64,000 nt of DNA from Clostridium sp. BJN0001. GTDB taxonomy: Bacteria > Bacillota > Clostridia > Clostridiales > Clostridiaceae. Within the stretch, counting starts at the first letter, position 1, and each line of letters begins with the position of its first letter. The notes beneath the pieces are model-generated. The model was given only the letters and a program-made list of their open reading frames with translations. It made no database searches and had not been told where the DNA came from. The position numbers and the translations under genes were made by a program. Below, in pieces: positions 1 through 12,000 of this stretch. Location: NCBI RefSeq assembly GCF_022869825.1, contig NZ_CP094971.1, forward strand, positions 17,501 to 81,500, read 5' to 3'.

Positions 1-2244
<2,244 letters not shown>

Positions 2245-2306
2245 TTAAAAAAGTTGTAATACATGATTTATATGCAATTTTGAAAGAACAAATCTTTCAA
2301 AAAAGT

Positions 2307-2335
2307 TTGACAAACTTAAATATTTGTAATATAAT
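2307..2335 (+). promoter_or_regulatory. Consensus sigma-A promoter between 23S and 5S rRNA
   Basis: TTGACA at 2307-2312 and TATAAT at 2330-2335 are separated by exactly 17 bp. Initiation would fall around 2342, about ten bases before the 5S gene. A hairpin at about 2277-2302 (TGAAAGA / TCTTTCA) lies just upstream. The elements are seen directly; that they drive separate transcription of 5S and the two tRNAs is inference. Confidence 0.7.
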
Positions 2336-2350
2336 ATTAAGTGTTGTAAA

Positions 2351-2467
2351 TCTGGTGATGATGGCATAGAGGTAACACTCCTTTCCATACCGAACAGGAC
2401 AGTTAAGGTCTATAGCGCTGATGGTACTGCATGGGTGACTGTGTGGAAGAGTAAGACGTCGCCAGGT
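2351..2467 (+). rRNA. 5S ribosomal RNA
   Basis: About 117 nt with the 5S pattern: ends that pair (CTGGTGATGAT with the GCCAGG side), the CCATACCGAAC loop around 2385-2395 and the TACTGCATGGGTGAC region near 2425. It follows 23S and precedes two tRNA genes. Ends are good to a few bases. Confidence 0.95.
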
Positions 2468-2510
2468 ATTCTTGTAAATACAAGATTGTTAATTTTATAA
2501 ATTAGCAAAT

Positions 2511-2587
2511 GGATCTTTAGCTCAGTTGGTTAGAGCAACCGGCTCATAACCGGTAGGTCTAGGGTTCGAGTCCCTGAAGGTCCACCA
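2511..2587 (+). tRNA. tRNA-Met (CAT anticodon)
   Basis: A 77-nt cloverleaf with encoded CCA. Acceptor GGATCTT pairs with AAGGTCC allowing one G-U, and the anticodon stem ACCGG/CCGGT encloses loop CTCATAA. It is not an initiator-type acceptor. CAT could also be a lysidine-modified tRNA-Ile2; the sequence alone does not settle this, and elongator Met is the default. Confidence 0.9.
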
Positions 2588-2590
2588 TAC

Positions 2591-2666
2591 GGGGGTATAG
2601 CTCAGTTGGGAGAGCACCTGCCTTGCACGCAGGGGGTCAAGAGTTCGAATCTCTTTATCTCCACCA
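2591..2666 (+). tRNA. tRNA-Ala (TGC anticodon)
   Basis: A 76-nt cloverleaf with encoded CCA. The anticodon stem CCTGC/GCAGG encloses CTTGCAC (TGC). Acceptor GGGGGTA pairs with TATCTCC through two G-U pairs. Three bases separate it from the tRNA-Met gene, so the two are cotranscribed. Confidence 0.95.
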
Positions 2667-2668
2667 TT

Positions 2669-2699
2669 AAAAGTTATGATTTATTCATAACTTTTTTTT
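2669..2699 (+). terminator. Rho-independent terminator of the rRNA/tRNA operon
   Basis: An 11-bp stem, AAAAGTTATGA/TCATAACTTTT, with a 5-nt loop runs into a T tract immediately after tRNA-Ala. Confidence 0.9.
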
Positions 2700-2773
2700 A
2701 TTACAAAAAATTATTTTGTTATTATTTGATATAATATAAGTATATTTATATTAATAATAAGGAGAAATATAAA

Positions 2774-3292
2774 GTGGAATCAAAGCAAAGAAGAGAAAAT
2801 ATTTATAAATTATTAGTGGAAAGCAATGTTCCTATAAAAGGAAGTGAAATTGCAAAAAAGTATAATGTAACAAGACAGGTAATAGTTAAAGATATTGCAA
2901 TATTGAGAGCAAAAGGCGATAAAATAATAGCTACTCCAGATGGTTATATTATACATACACATACAGATTCTGAGAGAGTAAAAGCAGTTATAGCTGTAAT
3001 GCATAATGATAAAGGATTATATGATGAGATGAGTACTATAATTAAATATGGTGGAATTGTTGAAGATGTAATTGTTGAACATCCTCTTTACGGAGAAATA
3101 AGAGGTATGCTTATGGTAAAAAACTATAATGAAGTGACTAAATTTTGCGATAAATGCAAAAAGAAGAAAGCAAAGCTTTTGTCAGTTTTAACAAATGGAA
3201 TTCATCTTCATACAATTTCAGCAGAAACAAAAGAACAAATTAATGATATAATAAAAGAGCTTAAAGAGAAAAAAATTATTATTTCAGAGTAG
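2774..3292 (+). CDS. niaR: NiaR-type transcriptional repressor (HTH_11 + 3H domain)
   Basis: 172 residues starting at GTG, with AAGGAG about 10 bases upstream. Residues 1-55 form an HTH_11 winged helix (GSEIAKKYNVTRQVIVKDI). Residues about 75-165 match the 3H domain with its conserved histidines (VEHPLYGEI, NGIHLHTI). In the known family this protein binds nicotinate and represses NAD-precursor uptake or synthesis genes. No nad or nia genes are adjacent; the next gene, an FAD oxidoreductase, starts 13 bp downstream and is probably cotranscribed. Family assignment is firm; the ligand is inferred from the family. Confidence 0.88.
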   Translation: MESKQRRENIYKLLVESNVPIKGSEIAKKYNVTRQVIVKDIAILRAKGDKIIATPDGYIIHTHTDSERVKAVIAVMHNDKGLYDEMSTIIKYGGIVEDVIVEHPLYGEIRGMLMVKNYNEVTKFCDKCKKKKAKLLSVLTNGIHLHTISAETKEQINDIIKELKEKKIIISE

Positions 3293-3305
3293 GGGATATT
3301 AAAAA

Positions 3306-4706
3306 ATGGATTATGATGTATTAATTTTGGGCGGAGGAATTATAGGATGTGCTATAGCTTATAATTTATCTAAATATAATATAAATATAGCACTTATAGA
3401 AAAGAAATCAGATATAGCTGATGACATATCTGTAGCTAATACTGCTGTAATATATGATGGAGCAGAAACAGATGATGACATAATGGCTTCTTTAGAAAAG
3501 TGTGGTATGGAAATAATAAAAAATGATTGTAAAAAATTTGATGTTTATTACAAAAAAACTGGAGCTTTTAGAATTTCAAAAGATAAGACTGAAGTTAATA
3601 AAATTGATAAGATATTAAATCGTGCAGTTGGAAGAAATATAAAAGGAGTATCAATAAAATACCCTGAAGATATAAAAAAAATAGATCCAAATTTTAATAT
3701 AAATGTTAATAATGCATTGTATTCAGAGAATGTATCGGTTATAAACCCTTATGATCTTACTATTTCATATGCAGAAGTTGCTGCAGATAATAATGTAACA
3801 TTTAAACTTGAAGAAAAAGTAATTAATATAAAAAGTATATCTCAAGGTTTTAAAGTTACTACGAATAAAAATAAATTCACATGTAAAATAGTAATTAATA
3901 CAATACCAAGTGAATTTTGTGAAAATATTGATAAAGATGATACTTATAAGAGTTTAGACAGAAAAATGAATTATATTCTTTTTAATAATATGGATAATGC
4001 GCATATGCCTGATAGTGTAATAATAAATGATATTAATAGTAATTTATTTATTATAAGTATTCCTACATCATCTAAAGCTACTCTTATAGGAATAAAAGGA
4101 AAAAAACAGAAGCCTACTCTTAATGAAAGTATTAATTATGCAAAGCAGATTTTTGGCAATATAAAACCTGAACAAATATTAAATGTTTTTACTGAAAATT
4201 ATGGTAAAGATAATATTCGTATAGATAATAGTAATATAGATGAGGGTTATATAAAAGTTACTGGAAGTCATTATAGCAAAATAACAATTGCTCCTGCGAT
4301 TGCATCTATAATTGAAAAAAATTTAAAAAATAAAATTAATATAACATTAAAAAAAGATTATGTGGATAAAAGAAGAGAAACTTATGTTTTTAATAATATG
4401 ACTAATGAGGAAAGAAATAATATTATAAAAATAGATAAAAGGTATGGGAATATAGTATGTACATGCCATAATATAACAGAAGGTGAAATAATAGATTCTA
4501 TTAGAAGACCTTTAGGTGCAAGGACGTTAAAAGGAGTAAAAAGACGAACAGGTATATCTATTGGAAACTGTAATGGCTCATATTGTAATATGAAAATAAT
4601 GAAGATATTAGCTAGAGAGATGGATACAAGTTTAATAAATATAGTTGAAGATTCAGCAGATTCACAAATTATAACTAGCAAAATAAAACAATTTAATGAA
4701 ATATAG
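3306..4706 (+). CDS. FAD-dependent oxidoreductase, GlpA-like with C-terminal BFD [2Fe-2S] domain
   Basis: 466 residues. The N-terminus carries a Rossmann dinucleotide motif (GGGIIG, residues 9-14) and a DAO-type fold as in anaerobic glycerol-3-phosphate dehydrogenases. The C-terminus (from about residue 380) holds a BFD-like iron-sulfur domain with VCTCHNIT and GNCNGSYC cysteines. In clostridia this enzyme usually sits with a second pyridine-nucleotide oxidoreductase and a DUF1667 protein. Here the second oxidoreductase is absent and only part of DUF1667 follows, so whether a working complex forms is doubtful. Glycerol-3-phosphate as substrate is inferred from the family. Confidence 0.85.
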   Translation: MDYDVLILGGGIIGCAIAYNLSKYNINIALIEKKSDIADDISVANTAVIYDGAETDDDIMASLEKCGMEIIKNDCKKFDVYYKKTGAFRISKDKTEVNKIDKILNRAVGRNIKGVSIKYPEDIKKIDPNFNINVNNALYSENVSVINPYDLTISYAEVAADNNVTFKLEEKVINIKSISQGFKVTTNKNKFTCKIVINTIPSEFCENIDKDDTYKSLDRKMNYILFNNMDNAHMPDSVIINDINSNLFIISIPTSSKATLIGIKGKKQKPTLNESINYAKQIFGNIKPEQILNVFTENYGKDNIRIDNSNIDEGYIKVTGSHYSKITIAPAIASIIEKNLKNKINITLKKDYVDKRRETYVFNNMTNEERNNIIKIDKRYGNIVCTCHNITEGEIIDSIRRPLGARTLKGVKRRTGISIGNCNGSYCNMKIMKILAREMDTSLINIVEDSADSQIITSKIKQFNEI

Positions 4707-4735
4707 CATAAATGTAATGAGATAGGGTGAGATTC

Positions 4736-4963
4736 ATGAAAGAAGATATATTTACAAGTGTTGTAAGAGTAAAAGGAAATGATAAGTATAAGATAGTTCC
4801 TGTAAAGAGTAGTAAAAAAATGCGATTATCATTATGGAAAGAAGTTTCAAAAGTATTAAGCAGAATATATGTAAGTACTCCTATAGAAAGTGGAAGTATA
4901 ATTTGTAAAAATATATTAAATACAGGAATAGATATAATTGCCGTTAAAAATATATTGACATAA
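4736..4963 (+). CDS. DUF1667 protein lacking its N-terminal cysteine half
   Basis: 75 residues from ATG 4736, chosen because AGGGTGAG lies just upstream; a GTG at 4727 is less likely. The sequence matches the second half of DUF1667 (VVRVKG, VPVKSSKKM, GSIICKNILNTGIDI). Full-length members are about 120 residues and begin with a Cys motif thought to bind metal; that half is absent and I find no trace of it in the short upstream gap. Most likely a remnant of the GlpA-GlpB-like-DUF1667 trio. The promoter of the next tRNA overlaps its last codons. Confidence 0.65.
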   Translation: MKEDIFTSVVRVKGNDKYKIVPVKSSKKMRLSLWKEVSKVLSRIYVSTPIESGSIICKNILNTGIDIIAVKNILT

Positions 4964-4983
4964 TTATATATTGATGATATAAT
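4955..4983 (+). promoter_or_regulatory. Sigma-A promoter of tRNA-Ser cluster, copy 1
   Basis: TTGACA (4955-4960), a 17-bp spacer and TATAAT (4978-4983) lie 18 bp before the tRNA. The -35 box overlaps the end of the preceding coding sequence. Confidence 0.8.
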
Positions 4984-5001
4984 AATATTTGTGTTGGAAA
5001 T

Positions 5002-5092
5002 GGAAAGATGGTCGAGTTGGTTTAAGGCACCGGTCTTGAAAACCGGCGTGCGCGTAAGCGTACCTAGGGTTCGAATCCCTATCTTTCCGCCA
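5002..5092 (+). tRNA. tRNA-Ser (TGA anticodon), copy 1
   Basis: A 91-nt class II tRNA with a long variable arm. Acceptor GGAAAGA pairs with TCTTTCC, anticodon stem CCGGT/ACCGG encloses CTTGAAA, and CCA is encoded. Identical to the copy at 5316-5406. Confidence 0.96.
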
Positions 5093-5123
5093 TTTTTTTT
5101 TATATTTTTTAATTGTAGAGCAT

Positions 5124-5216
5124 GGAGAATTACTCAAGTGGTTGAAGAGGCGCCCTTGCTAAGGGTGTAGGTCGGGATTAACCGGCGCCCGAGTTCGAAA
5201 CTCGGATTCTCCGCCA
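5124..5216 (+). tRNA. tRNA-Ser (GCT anticodon), copy 1
   Basis: A 93-nt class II tRNA. Acceptor GGAGAAT pairs with ATTCTCC, the anticodon loop is TTGCTAA, the variable arm is long and CCA is encoded. Identical to the copy at 5435-5527. Confidence 0.96.
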
Positions 5217-5246
5217 AGCATCTAACGAAAGTTGGATGCTTTTTTG
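5216..5246 (+). terminator. Terminator after tRNA-Ser pair, copy 1
   Basis: Stem AAGCATCTAAC/GTTGGATGCTT (one G-U) with loop GAAA, followed by a T run. Confidence 0.88.
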
Positions 5247-5274
5247 TTTACATAAAAAAAGTTATATAAACATA

Positions 5275-5303
5275 TTGACAGTTTCCAAGTTGGTTGTTAT
5301 AAT
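5275..5303 (+). promoter_or_regulatory. Sigma-A promoter of tRNA-Ser cluster, copy 2
   Basis: TTGACA (5275-5280), a 17-bp spacer and TATAAT (5298-5303). Being downstream of the first terminator, it makes the second pair an independent transcription unit. Confidence 0.82.
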
Positions 5304-5315
5304 AGTATATGTCTT

Positions 5316-5406
5316 GGAAAGATGGTCGAGTTGGTTTAAGGCACCGGTCTTGAAAACCGGCGTGCGCGTAAGCGTACCTAGGGTTCGAATCCCTATCTTT
5401 CCGCCA
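5316..5406 (+). tRNA. tRNA-Ser (TGA anticodon), copy 2
   Basis: Identical to the gene at 5002-5092, with long variable arm and encoded CCA. Confidence 0.96.
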
Positions 5407-5434
5407 TTTTTTTATATTTTGAATTGTAGAGCAT

Positions 5435-5527
5435 GGAGAATTACTCAAGTGGTTGAAGAGGCGCCCTTGCTAAGGGTGTAGGTCGGGATTAACCGGCGCC
5501 CGAGTTCGAAACTCGGATTCTCCGCCA
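5435..5527 (+). tRNA. tRNA-Ser (GCT anticodon), copy 2
   Basis: Identical to the gene at 5124-5216, with CCA encoded. Confidence 0.96.
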
Positions 5528-5558
5528 AACATCTAACGAAAGTTAGATGTTTTTTTTT
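5527..5558 (+). terminator. Terminator after tRNA-Ser pair, copy 2
   Basis: Stem AAACATCTAAC/GTTAGATGTTT with loop GAAA and a T run. Confidence 0.88.
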
Positions 5559-5633
5559 ATTTAATTTAAAATTAGAATAAAAATATTAGAGTATAATTAG
5601 ATTAAGAAAGAAATTCTAGAAGGGGTTAGTGTT

Positions 5634-8600
5634 ATGAGTTTTAGGTTTATTTATGGAAGATCAGGTTCAGGCAAAACAATGCAATGTATATTAGAGATAA
5701 AAAACATTATAGACAAAGCTGAAAATGATTCTAAACTTCTTTTAATAGTTCCAGAACAATATACATTTGTTACTGAAAATAAAATACTAAAATATATAGG
5801 TGAAAAAGCTCTTTTAAGGACACAGGTATTAAGCTTTAAAAAAATGGCTCATATGGTGTTTGATGAGATAGGTGGAAGAGCTAAAAGTATAATCAATGAA
5901 TCAGGAAAAAGAATGCTTATAAATAAAGTTTTAAATCAAAATATTGAATCACTTGATTATTTAAAAAAAATATCAAAAAGACATGGTTTTAATGATGTTG
6001 TCTCTGAAATAATATCAGAATTTAAAAAATATAATGTATCATATGATAGCCTTTATAATGTTTCACAGGAAATAGATAAAAAGGAACTATCGGAGAAATT
6101 AAATGATCTTGCAACTATCTATCAGAAGCTAGATGAAAAAATGCATGCAAATTATATAGATAGTGATGATGAGCTTACTTTATTATATAAGCTTCTCATG
6201 AAAGATAATATATTTAAAGATTCTTATATATGGGTGGATGAATTTTCTACATTTATTCCGCAACAGCTTAACATATTAGAAATACTTGCAAAAGGTGCTA
6301 AAGAGATGAATGTTACTCTTACTCTTGATAAAAAGTCTTCTAATGAATCGATATTTTTACCAGTATTAAAAACAGAATCAAAATTATTAAAACTTGTAGA
6401 AAATAATAATATATCATATAAAAAACCTATGTTTCTAAGTGAAAGTGATAATTTTAGATTTAAGAATAGTAAAGAACTTTTATATATTGAAAAGTATTTT
6501 TTTGCTTATCCAATAAAAACATATGATGGTAAAGTAAATAATGTTTCCATATATAAGGCTAACAATACTTATGAAGAGATAGAAAAAGTGGCTCAAAGAA
6601 TTATAGAATTTGTAAGAGATAAGAATTATAGATATAAAGATATTTGTGTAGTATGTAGAAATATTGATGATTATGATAAAATAACTGCTGCTATTTTTGA
6701 CGAATATGATATTCCATATTTTATAGATAGAAAATTAAATCTTGCAGGAAATCCTCTTATTATTTTTATAACTTCTATTTTTGAAATTCTTATTAGTAAT
6801 TTTTCATATGAAAGTATGTTTAGATATCTTAAATCTGGACTTTTAAATATTGATAGGGCTGATATTGATAATTTAGAAAATTTTGTACTTGAGCGTGGCA
6901 TAAAGGGATATTCATGGATTGAATACAAAAAAGATGATCAAATTGAGGAAAATGAAAAAGAAATGTGTTGCCTTATGAAAAAAATTTCTCATCCGCTTAA
7001 AGATTTTTTTGATAAAATATCTAAGAAAAATACTGTGAAAAATATTTGTACAAATTTATATAATTTTTTAAATGATATGAACGTATTTGAAAAAATTGAC
7101 TCATGGATAGATGAGTTTAGTGAAAAAAAACTTGAATATAAAGTAAGAGAATATAGTCAGATAGAGCAAATAGTAATGGATACATTAGATCAAGCAGTAG
7201 ATGTTATTGGAGATGACATTATTGATGTAAAGGAATTTTATCAGATACTCAATTATGGATTTTCAAATCAAGAAATAGGAGTTATTCCTGTAGCGCTTGA
7301 TCAGGTAAATATAGGAGATGTAGGAAGAGTAAAGGGCAAAGATGCTAAGATAGTATTTATTGTTGGAGTAAATGATGGTGTATTCCCTAGTAATAGAAAA
7401 GAAGAGGGAATATTAAAAGATGATGATAGAAATATTTTAAATTCATTAGGAATTACTCTTGCGTCTGATACTAGAAAAAAAGTTTATGAAGAAGAATTTA
7501 CTCTTTATACAGCACTCACTATAAGTAGTGAATATTTATTTTTATCATATCCAATTGCGGATTTTGAAGGAAAATCTTTAAGACCATCAGTAGTAATTCC
7601 TAAAATGAAAAAAATATTTAAAAATATTCATGAACAAAGTAGTATTTATGATTTGCAAAATGAAGATAATAATTATAAAAAAATTGTTGCACCAATACCA
7701 ACTTTTAATGATCTTATTCTTGCAATAAGAAGGGACTTTGAAAAAAAAGATGTAGAAAGATATTGGCCTTCAGTTTTCAAATGGTATAAAAATGATGATA
7801 GATTTAAAGGCAAAATAGAAATAATGTTTGATGGTATTAATTATACTAATATAGGAGATACTGTTAATAAAAATAAACTTAGAGAATTATATAAAAATGA
7901 TGTAGGAAAACTTTCTTTTAGTGTATCAAGAGTAGAAAAGTATGCATCGTGTCCATTTTCATATTTTATACAATATGGTTTAAAAGCAAAGAATAGAAAA
8001 TTATATGAGTTTACCCCACCAGACATTGGCTCATTAGTACATGATATATTAGATAGATTTACGAAGAGAATAAAGAGTGAAGGGATATTATGGTCAGAAC
8101 TTGATAATACTAAATGTAAGAATTATGTTGATTCATTGATTCAAGAAAGACTTGATCAAAATAATAATTCTATTTTATTGAGTTCTAAAAGGTATAAACA
8201 TTTTGCTAAAAGAATTACAAATGTAATTTCAAAATCAATTTTAGTATTATCAAAACAGATATCTAATGGACAATTTGAAGTTTTTAAAACAGAATATCCA
8301 TTTACAGATAAATCTCTAGAACTTAATGATAATGAAAAAGTATATTTTGAAGGTAGAATAGATAGAATTGATACTTTGGATTTAGATGGAAATGTTTATA
8401 TAAGAATAATAGATTATAAAACAGGGAATAAAAAATTTGATTTAAATGAATTATATTATGGCATTCAGATTCAGCTTCTTGTATATCTTGATATTCTTTT
8501 AAAGAATTCAGAAAAAATATTAAATTCTCAGGCAAGGCCAGGAGCAGTATTATATTTTAAAGTAGATGATCCTATTATACAAACTAATTCAACAATATCA

Positions 8601-9026
8601 AAAGAAGAGGCTGAACGTAAAATATTAGAAAAATTGAAATTAAAGGGGCTTCTCATAAAAGATATAAAGGTTATTAAAGCGATGGATAAAGATATAGGAA
8701 CTTCATCTCTTATAATTCCGGCTTCTATAAAAAAGGATGATAGCTTTTATGCTAAAAGTAGTGTAATTACCGAAGATGATTTTGACATATTAAGAAATTA
8801 TGTAAATAAGAAAATGAAAGATTTATGTGAAGAAATGCTTAGTGGTAAGATAAGCATTAATCCTATAAAGAATTGTAATATAACATATTGCAGCTATTGT
8901 GAATATGCAGCTATATGTCAGTTTGATACTAATATTTCTGGCAATAAATATAATGCTATAAAAGCAAGGTCTAAAAAGGAAGTTTGGCAAGATATAAAAG
9001 ATAAATTAGAAAAGGAAAAAAAGTAG
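5634..9026 (+). CDS. addB: ATP-dependent helicase/nuclease subunit B (AddB)
   Basis: 1130 residues, normal for clostridial AddB. Walker A GRSGSGKT is at residues 8-15. The C-terminal RecB-type nuclease shows IIDYKTGNKK followed by YYGIQIQLLVYL. Four cysteines that would bind the [4Fe-4S] cluster are present: Cys773 and Cys1086/1089/1095 in the C-x2-C-x5-C arrangement. With AddA it resects double-strand breaks up to a Chi site and loads RecA. addA starts 18 bp downstream, so the two are an operon. ATG follows AGAAGGGG. Confidence 0.97.
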   Translation: MSFRFIYGRSGSGKTMQCILEIKNIIDKAENDSKLLLIVPEQYTFVTENKILKYIGEKALLRTQVLSFKKMAHMVFDEIGGRAKSIINESGKRMLINKVLNQNIESLDYLKKISKRHGFNDVVSEIISEFKKYNVSYDSLYNVSQEIDKKELSEKLNDLATIYQKLDEKMHANYIDSDDELTLLYKLLMKDNIFKDSYIWVDEFSTFIPQQLNILEILAKGAKEMNVTLTLDKKSSNESIFLPVLKTESKLLKLVENNNISYKKPMFLSESDNFRFKNSKELLYIEKYFFAYPIKTYDGKVNNVSIYKANNTYEEIEKVAQRIIEFVRDKNYRYKDICVVCRNIDDYDKITAAIFDEYDIPYFIDRKLNLAGNPLIIFITSIFEILISNFSYESMFRYLKSGLLNIDRADIDNLENFVLERGIKGYSWIEYKKDDQIEENEKEMCCLMKKISHPLKDFFDKISKKNTVKNICTNLYNFLNDMNVFEKIDSWIDEFSEKKLEYKVREYSQIEQIVMDTLDQAVDVIGDDIIDVKEFYQILNYGFSNQEIGVIPVALDQVNIGDVGRVKGKDAKIVFIVGVNDGVFPSNRKEEGILKDDDRNILNSLGITLASDTRKKVYEEEFTLYTALTISSEYLFLSYPIADFEGKSLRPSVVIPKMKKIFKNIHEQSSIYDLQNEDNNYKKIVAPIPTFNDLILAIRRDFEKKDVERYWPSVFKWYKNDDRFKGKIEIMFDGINYTNIGDTVNKNKLRELYKNDVGKLSFSVSRVEKYASCPFSYFIQYGLKAKNRKLYEFTPPDIGSLVHDILDRFTKRIKSEGILWSELDNTKCKNYVDSLIQERLDQNNNSILLSSKRYKHFAKRITNVISKSILVLSKQISNGQFEVFKTEYPFTDKSLELNDNEKVYFEGRIDRIDTLDLDGNVYIRIIDYKTGNKKFDLNELYYGIQIQLLVYLDILLKNSEKILNSQARPGAVLYFKVDDPIIQTNSTISKEEAERKILEKLKLKGLLIKDIKVIKAMDKDIGTSSLIIPASIKKDDSFYAKSSVITEDDFDILRNYVNKKMKDLCEEMLSGKISINPIKNCNITYCSYCEYAAICQFDTNISGNKYNAIKARSKKEVWQDIKDKLEKEKK

Positions 9027-9044
9027 GGGAGAAGGTATTATTTT

Positions 9045-12000
9045 ATGGGATGGACAGATGAGCAGTTAGATGCGATAAAAACAAGAGGGAAAAATCTCTT
9101 AGTCTCAGCAGCAGCAGGTTCAGGAAAGACAGCTGTATTAGTTGAAAGAATAATAAAAATTATAACAGATTCAGATATTGGGGTTTCAATAGATAAACTT
9201 CTTGTTGTGACATTTACAAATGCAGCAGCATCAGAGATGAGAGAGAGGATAGCTTCTGCAATTTCAGAAAAACTACAAGAAAATCCTATGTCAGAGAATT
9301 TAAAACATCAACTTACTCTTTTAAATAGAGCGAATATTACTACTATGCATTCATTTTGTCTTGATGTAATAAGAAATAATTTTTATAAAATTGATATTGA
9401 TCCAACTTTTAGAATAGGTGATGACACAGAAATAAGATTAATAAAAAGCGATATTCTAGATGAGTTATTTGATGAAAAGTATGAGAAAGAAGATGAAGAA
9501 TTTAATAATCTTGCAGAAGTAATAAATACCTATAGAAGTGATGATAAATTAAAGGAACTTATTTTAAATGTATATAATTTTGTAATGTCAAATCCATGGC
9601 CTGAAAAATGGCTAAATGAGAAGTCAAATGATTTTAATATAAGTACCGTTTCTGAGCTTGAACATACTAAATGGATTACTGTTTTAAAAGAAAATATGAA
9701 AATTGAATTAGATGGAATGATAAGGCTTTTAGAAAAAGGCGTTGAAATTATAAAAGATACTCCTGAACTTAATGCATATTTAGATACATTTAATGATGAT
9801 CTTTTAAGAATAAAGAATGCATATTCAAGTATTGACGAGGGATTAGATTTATTATATAAAAATCTTTTAAAAATGAATGATTTTGGAAGATTAAAAACAA
9901 TAAAAAAGAATACAATTTCTGATGAAAGAACATTAGATTCTGTAAAAGGAATACGAGATAATGTAAAGAAAAAAGTAAAAGAATTATTAAATGGAGTCTT
10001 TTCTCAGAGTCCTGAAGATATGGCTAATAATATAAAAAATTGTTATCCTTATATGAAAGAATTATCGAAGGTTGTTATAGACTTTAAAAATAAATTTACT
10101 GATAAGAAAAAGGAAAAAAATATAGTTGATTTTAATGATCTAGAACACCTATGTCTTGAGATTTTATCAGAAAAAGATGAGGATGGAAATATAAAGCCTT
10201 CAGAAACAGCTTTAAGTTATAGAGATTATTTTGATGAAATTCTTATAGATGAATATCAAGATTCAAATGATGTACAGGAGGAAATAATTAATTTAATTTC
10301 AAAAAAACATTCGACTGAGCCTAATGTTTTTATGGTTGGAGATGTAAAGCAGAGCATATATAGATTCAGACAGGCAAAACCACAGTTATTTATAAAAAAG
10401 CAGAATGAATATGCAAGTGAGATTAACCAAACAAATAAGTTAATAAGACTTAATAAGAACTTTAGAAGTAGAGAAGAAATAATAAATGGAATTAATTTTC
10501 TTTTTAAAAATATTATGTCTCCTATAGTTGGTGAAGTAAACTATGATGAAGATGAAAAATTGAATTTAGGAGCAGAATATGATGAAGTTTCAGATGATTC
10601 ATATTCAGGAGGAGCTATCGAGGTTAAGATAATAGATAAAGGTTCAGATGAAGTTTTAGATGATGATTCAGATAATGATTCAAATGTTGATTTAGAAGAG
10701 GTTCAAAATTCAAATATTGAAGGTATTGTTATAGCTGAAAAAATAAATAACCTTATGTCTCAATCTGAAAATAAGAAATTTAAAATATATGATAAAAATA
10801 TTAGTAGTTATAGAGATTTGCAGTATAAAGATATTGTTATTCTTTTAAGAGCAACAAAAAATTATACAGAAGGTATTATGGAAGAGCTGGGCAAGAGGGG
10901 AATTCCTGCATATGCAGATACAGGAACAGGATATTTTGATACGATTGAAATAAAAACTATAATGTCACTTCTTAAGATAATAGATAATCCAATTCAAGAT
11001 GTTCCACTTATTGCAATATTAAAATCTCCTATTATGAACTTTACTATGGAGGATTTAAGCAGTATACGTCTTGTAAATAAAAATGATTATTTTTATAACA
11101 ATATAGTACAAATAGCTGATAATGAAGATACTCATAATGAATTATCAGGTAAATGCAAATATTTTTTAACAAAGCTTATTCAGTGGAGAAAAAAATCATT
11201 ATATGTTTCTATTGATGAATTTATATGGTATTTATATATGGATACTTCATATTATGGTTTTGTAGGAGCTATGCCAAATGGAGTTTTAAGACAGGCTAAT
11301 TTAAGAATATTATTTCAAAGAGCAAGGCAGTTTGAATCAACAAGTTTTAAAGGATTATTTAACTTTATAAATTATATTAATAAGTTAATAAAATCTTCAG
11401 GTGATATGGGTAGTGCTAAAATTATTGGTGAGAATGAAAATGTAGTAAGAATAATGAGTATTCATAAAAGTAAAGGGCTTGAATTCCCTGTAGTGTTTTT
11501 AGCAGGAACAGGTAAAAGATTTAATCTTATGGATATGAACGGCTTAATACTTTACCACGATGAGCTTGGTTTTGGACCTGATTATGTTGATTTATATAAT
11601 AGAACAAGTATAGGAACAATAGCTAAAAATGCAATTAAGAAAAAAATAAAATTTGAAACTTTATCTGAAGAAATGAGAATACTATATGTTGCATGTACAA
11701 GAGCACGTGAAAAGCTAATTATAACAGGTTGCCTAAAAAATGCTTCTAAAAGTATAGAGAAATGGTTTAATTCTTCATGTATTAATGAAGGAAATATTCT
11801 TCCATCAGAGATATTAAGATCAAATTCATTTTTAGATTGGATAGGAATGGCTCTTTGCAAGAATCAAGAGGGAAATAAGATGTCTCAATATATAGGAGCT
11901 ACTCAAAATACATTTTCTCTTTCAGAATCAAAATGGGATATTGATATAATAAAAAATGGCAGTATACAGATTGAAAATGAAGATGATTCTGAAGATAAAA

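Larger units (their letters stand above)
5002..5558 (+). repeat. Tandem duplication of the tRNA-Ser(TGA)-tRNA-Ser(GCT) unit
   Basis: The two-tRNA unit plus terminator at 5002-5246 recurs at 5316-5558. The tRNAs are identical; the inter-tRNA spacer differs by 3 bp and the terminator stems by a few bases. The promoters of the two copies share only the -35 and -10 boxes, so the repeated block starts close to the first tRNA. Confidence 0.92.

Noticed and set aside
5236..5481. An 81-codon plus-strand frame and a 66-codon minus-strand frame over the second tRNA-Ser unit
   Set aside because: They run through tRNA genes and a promoter; chance frames.
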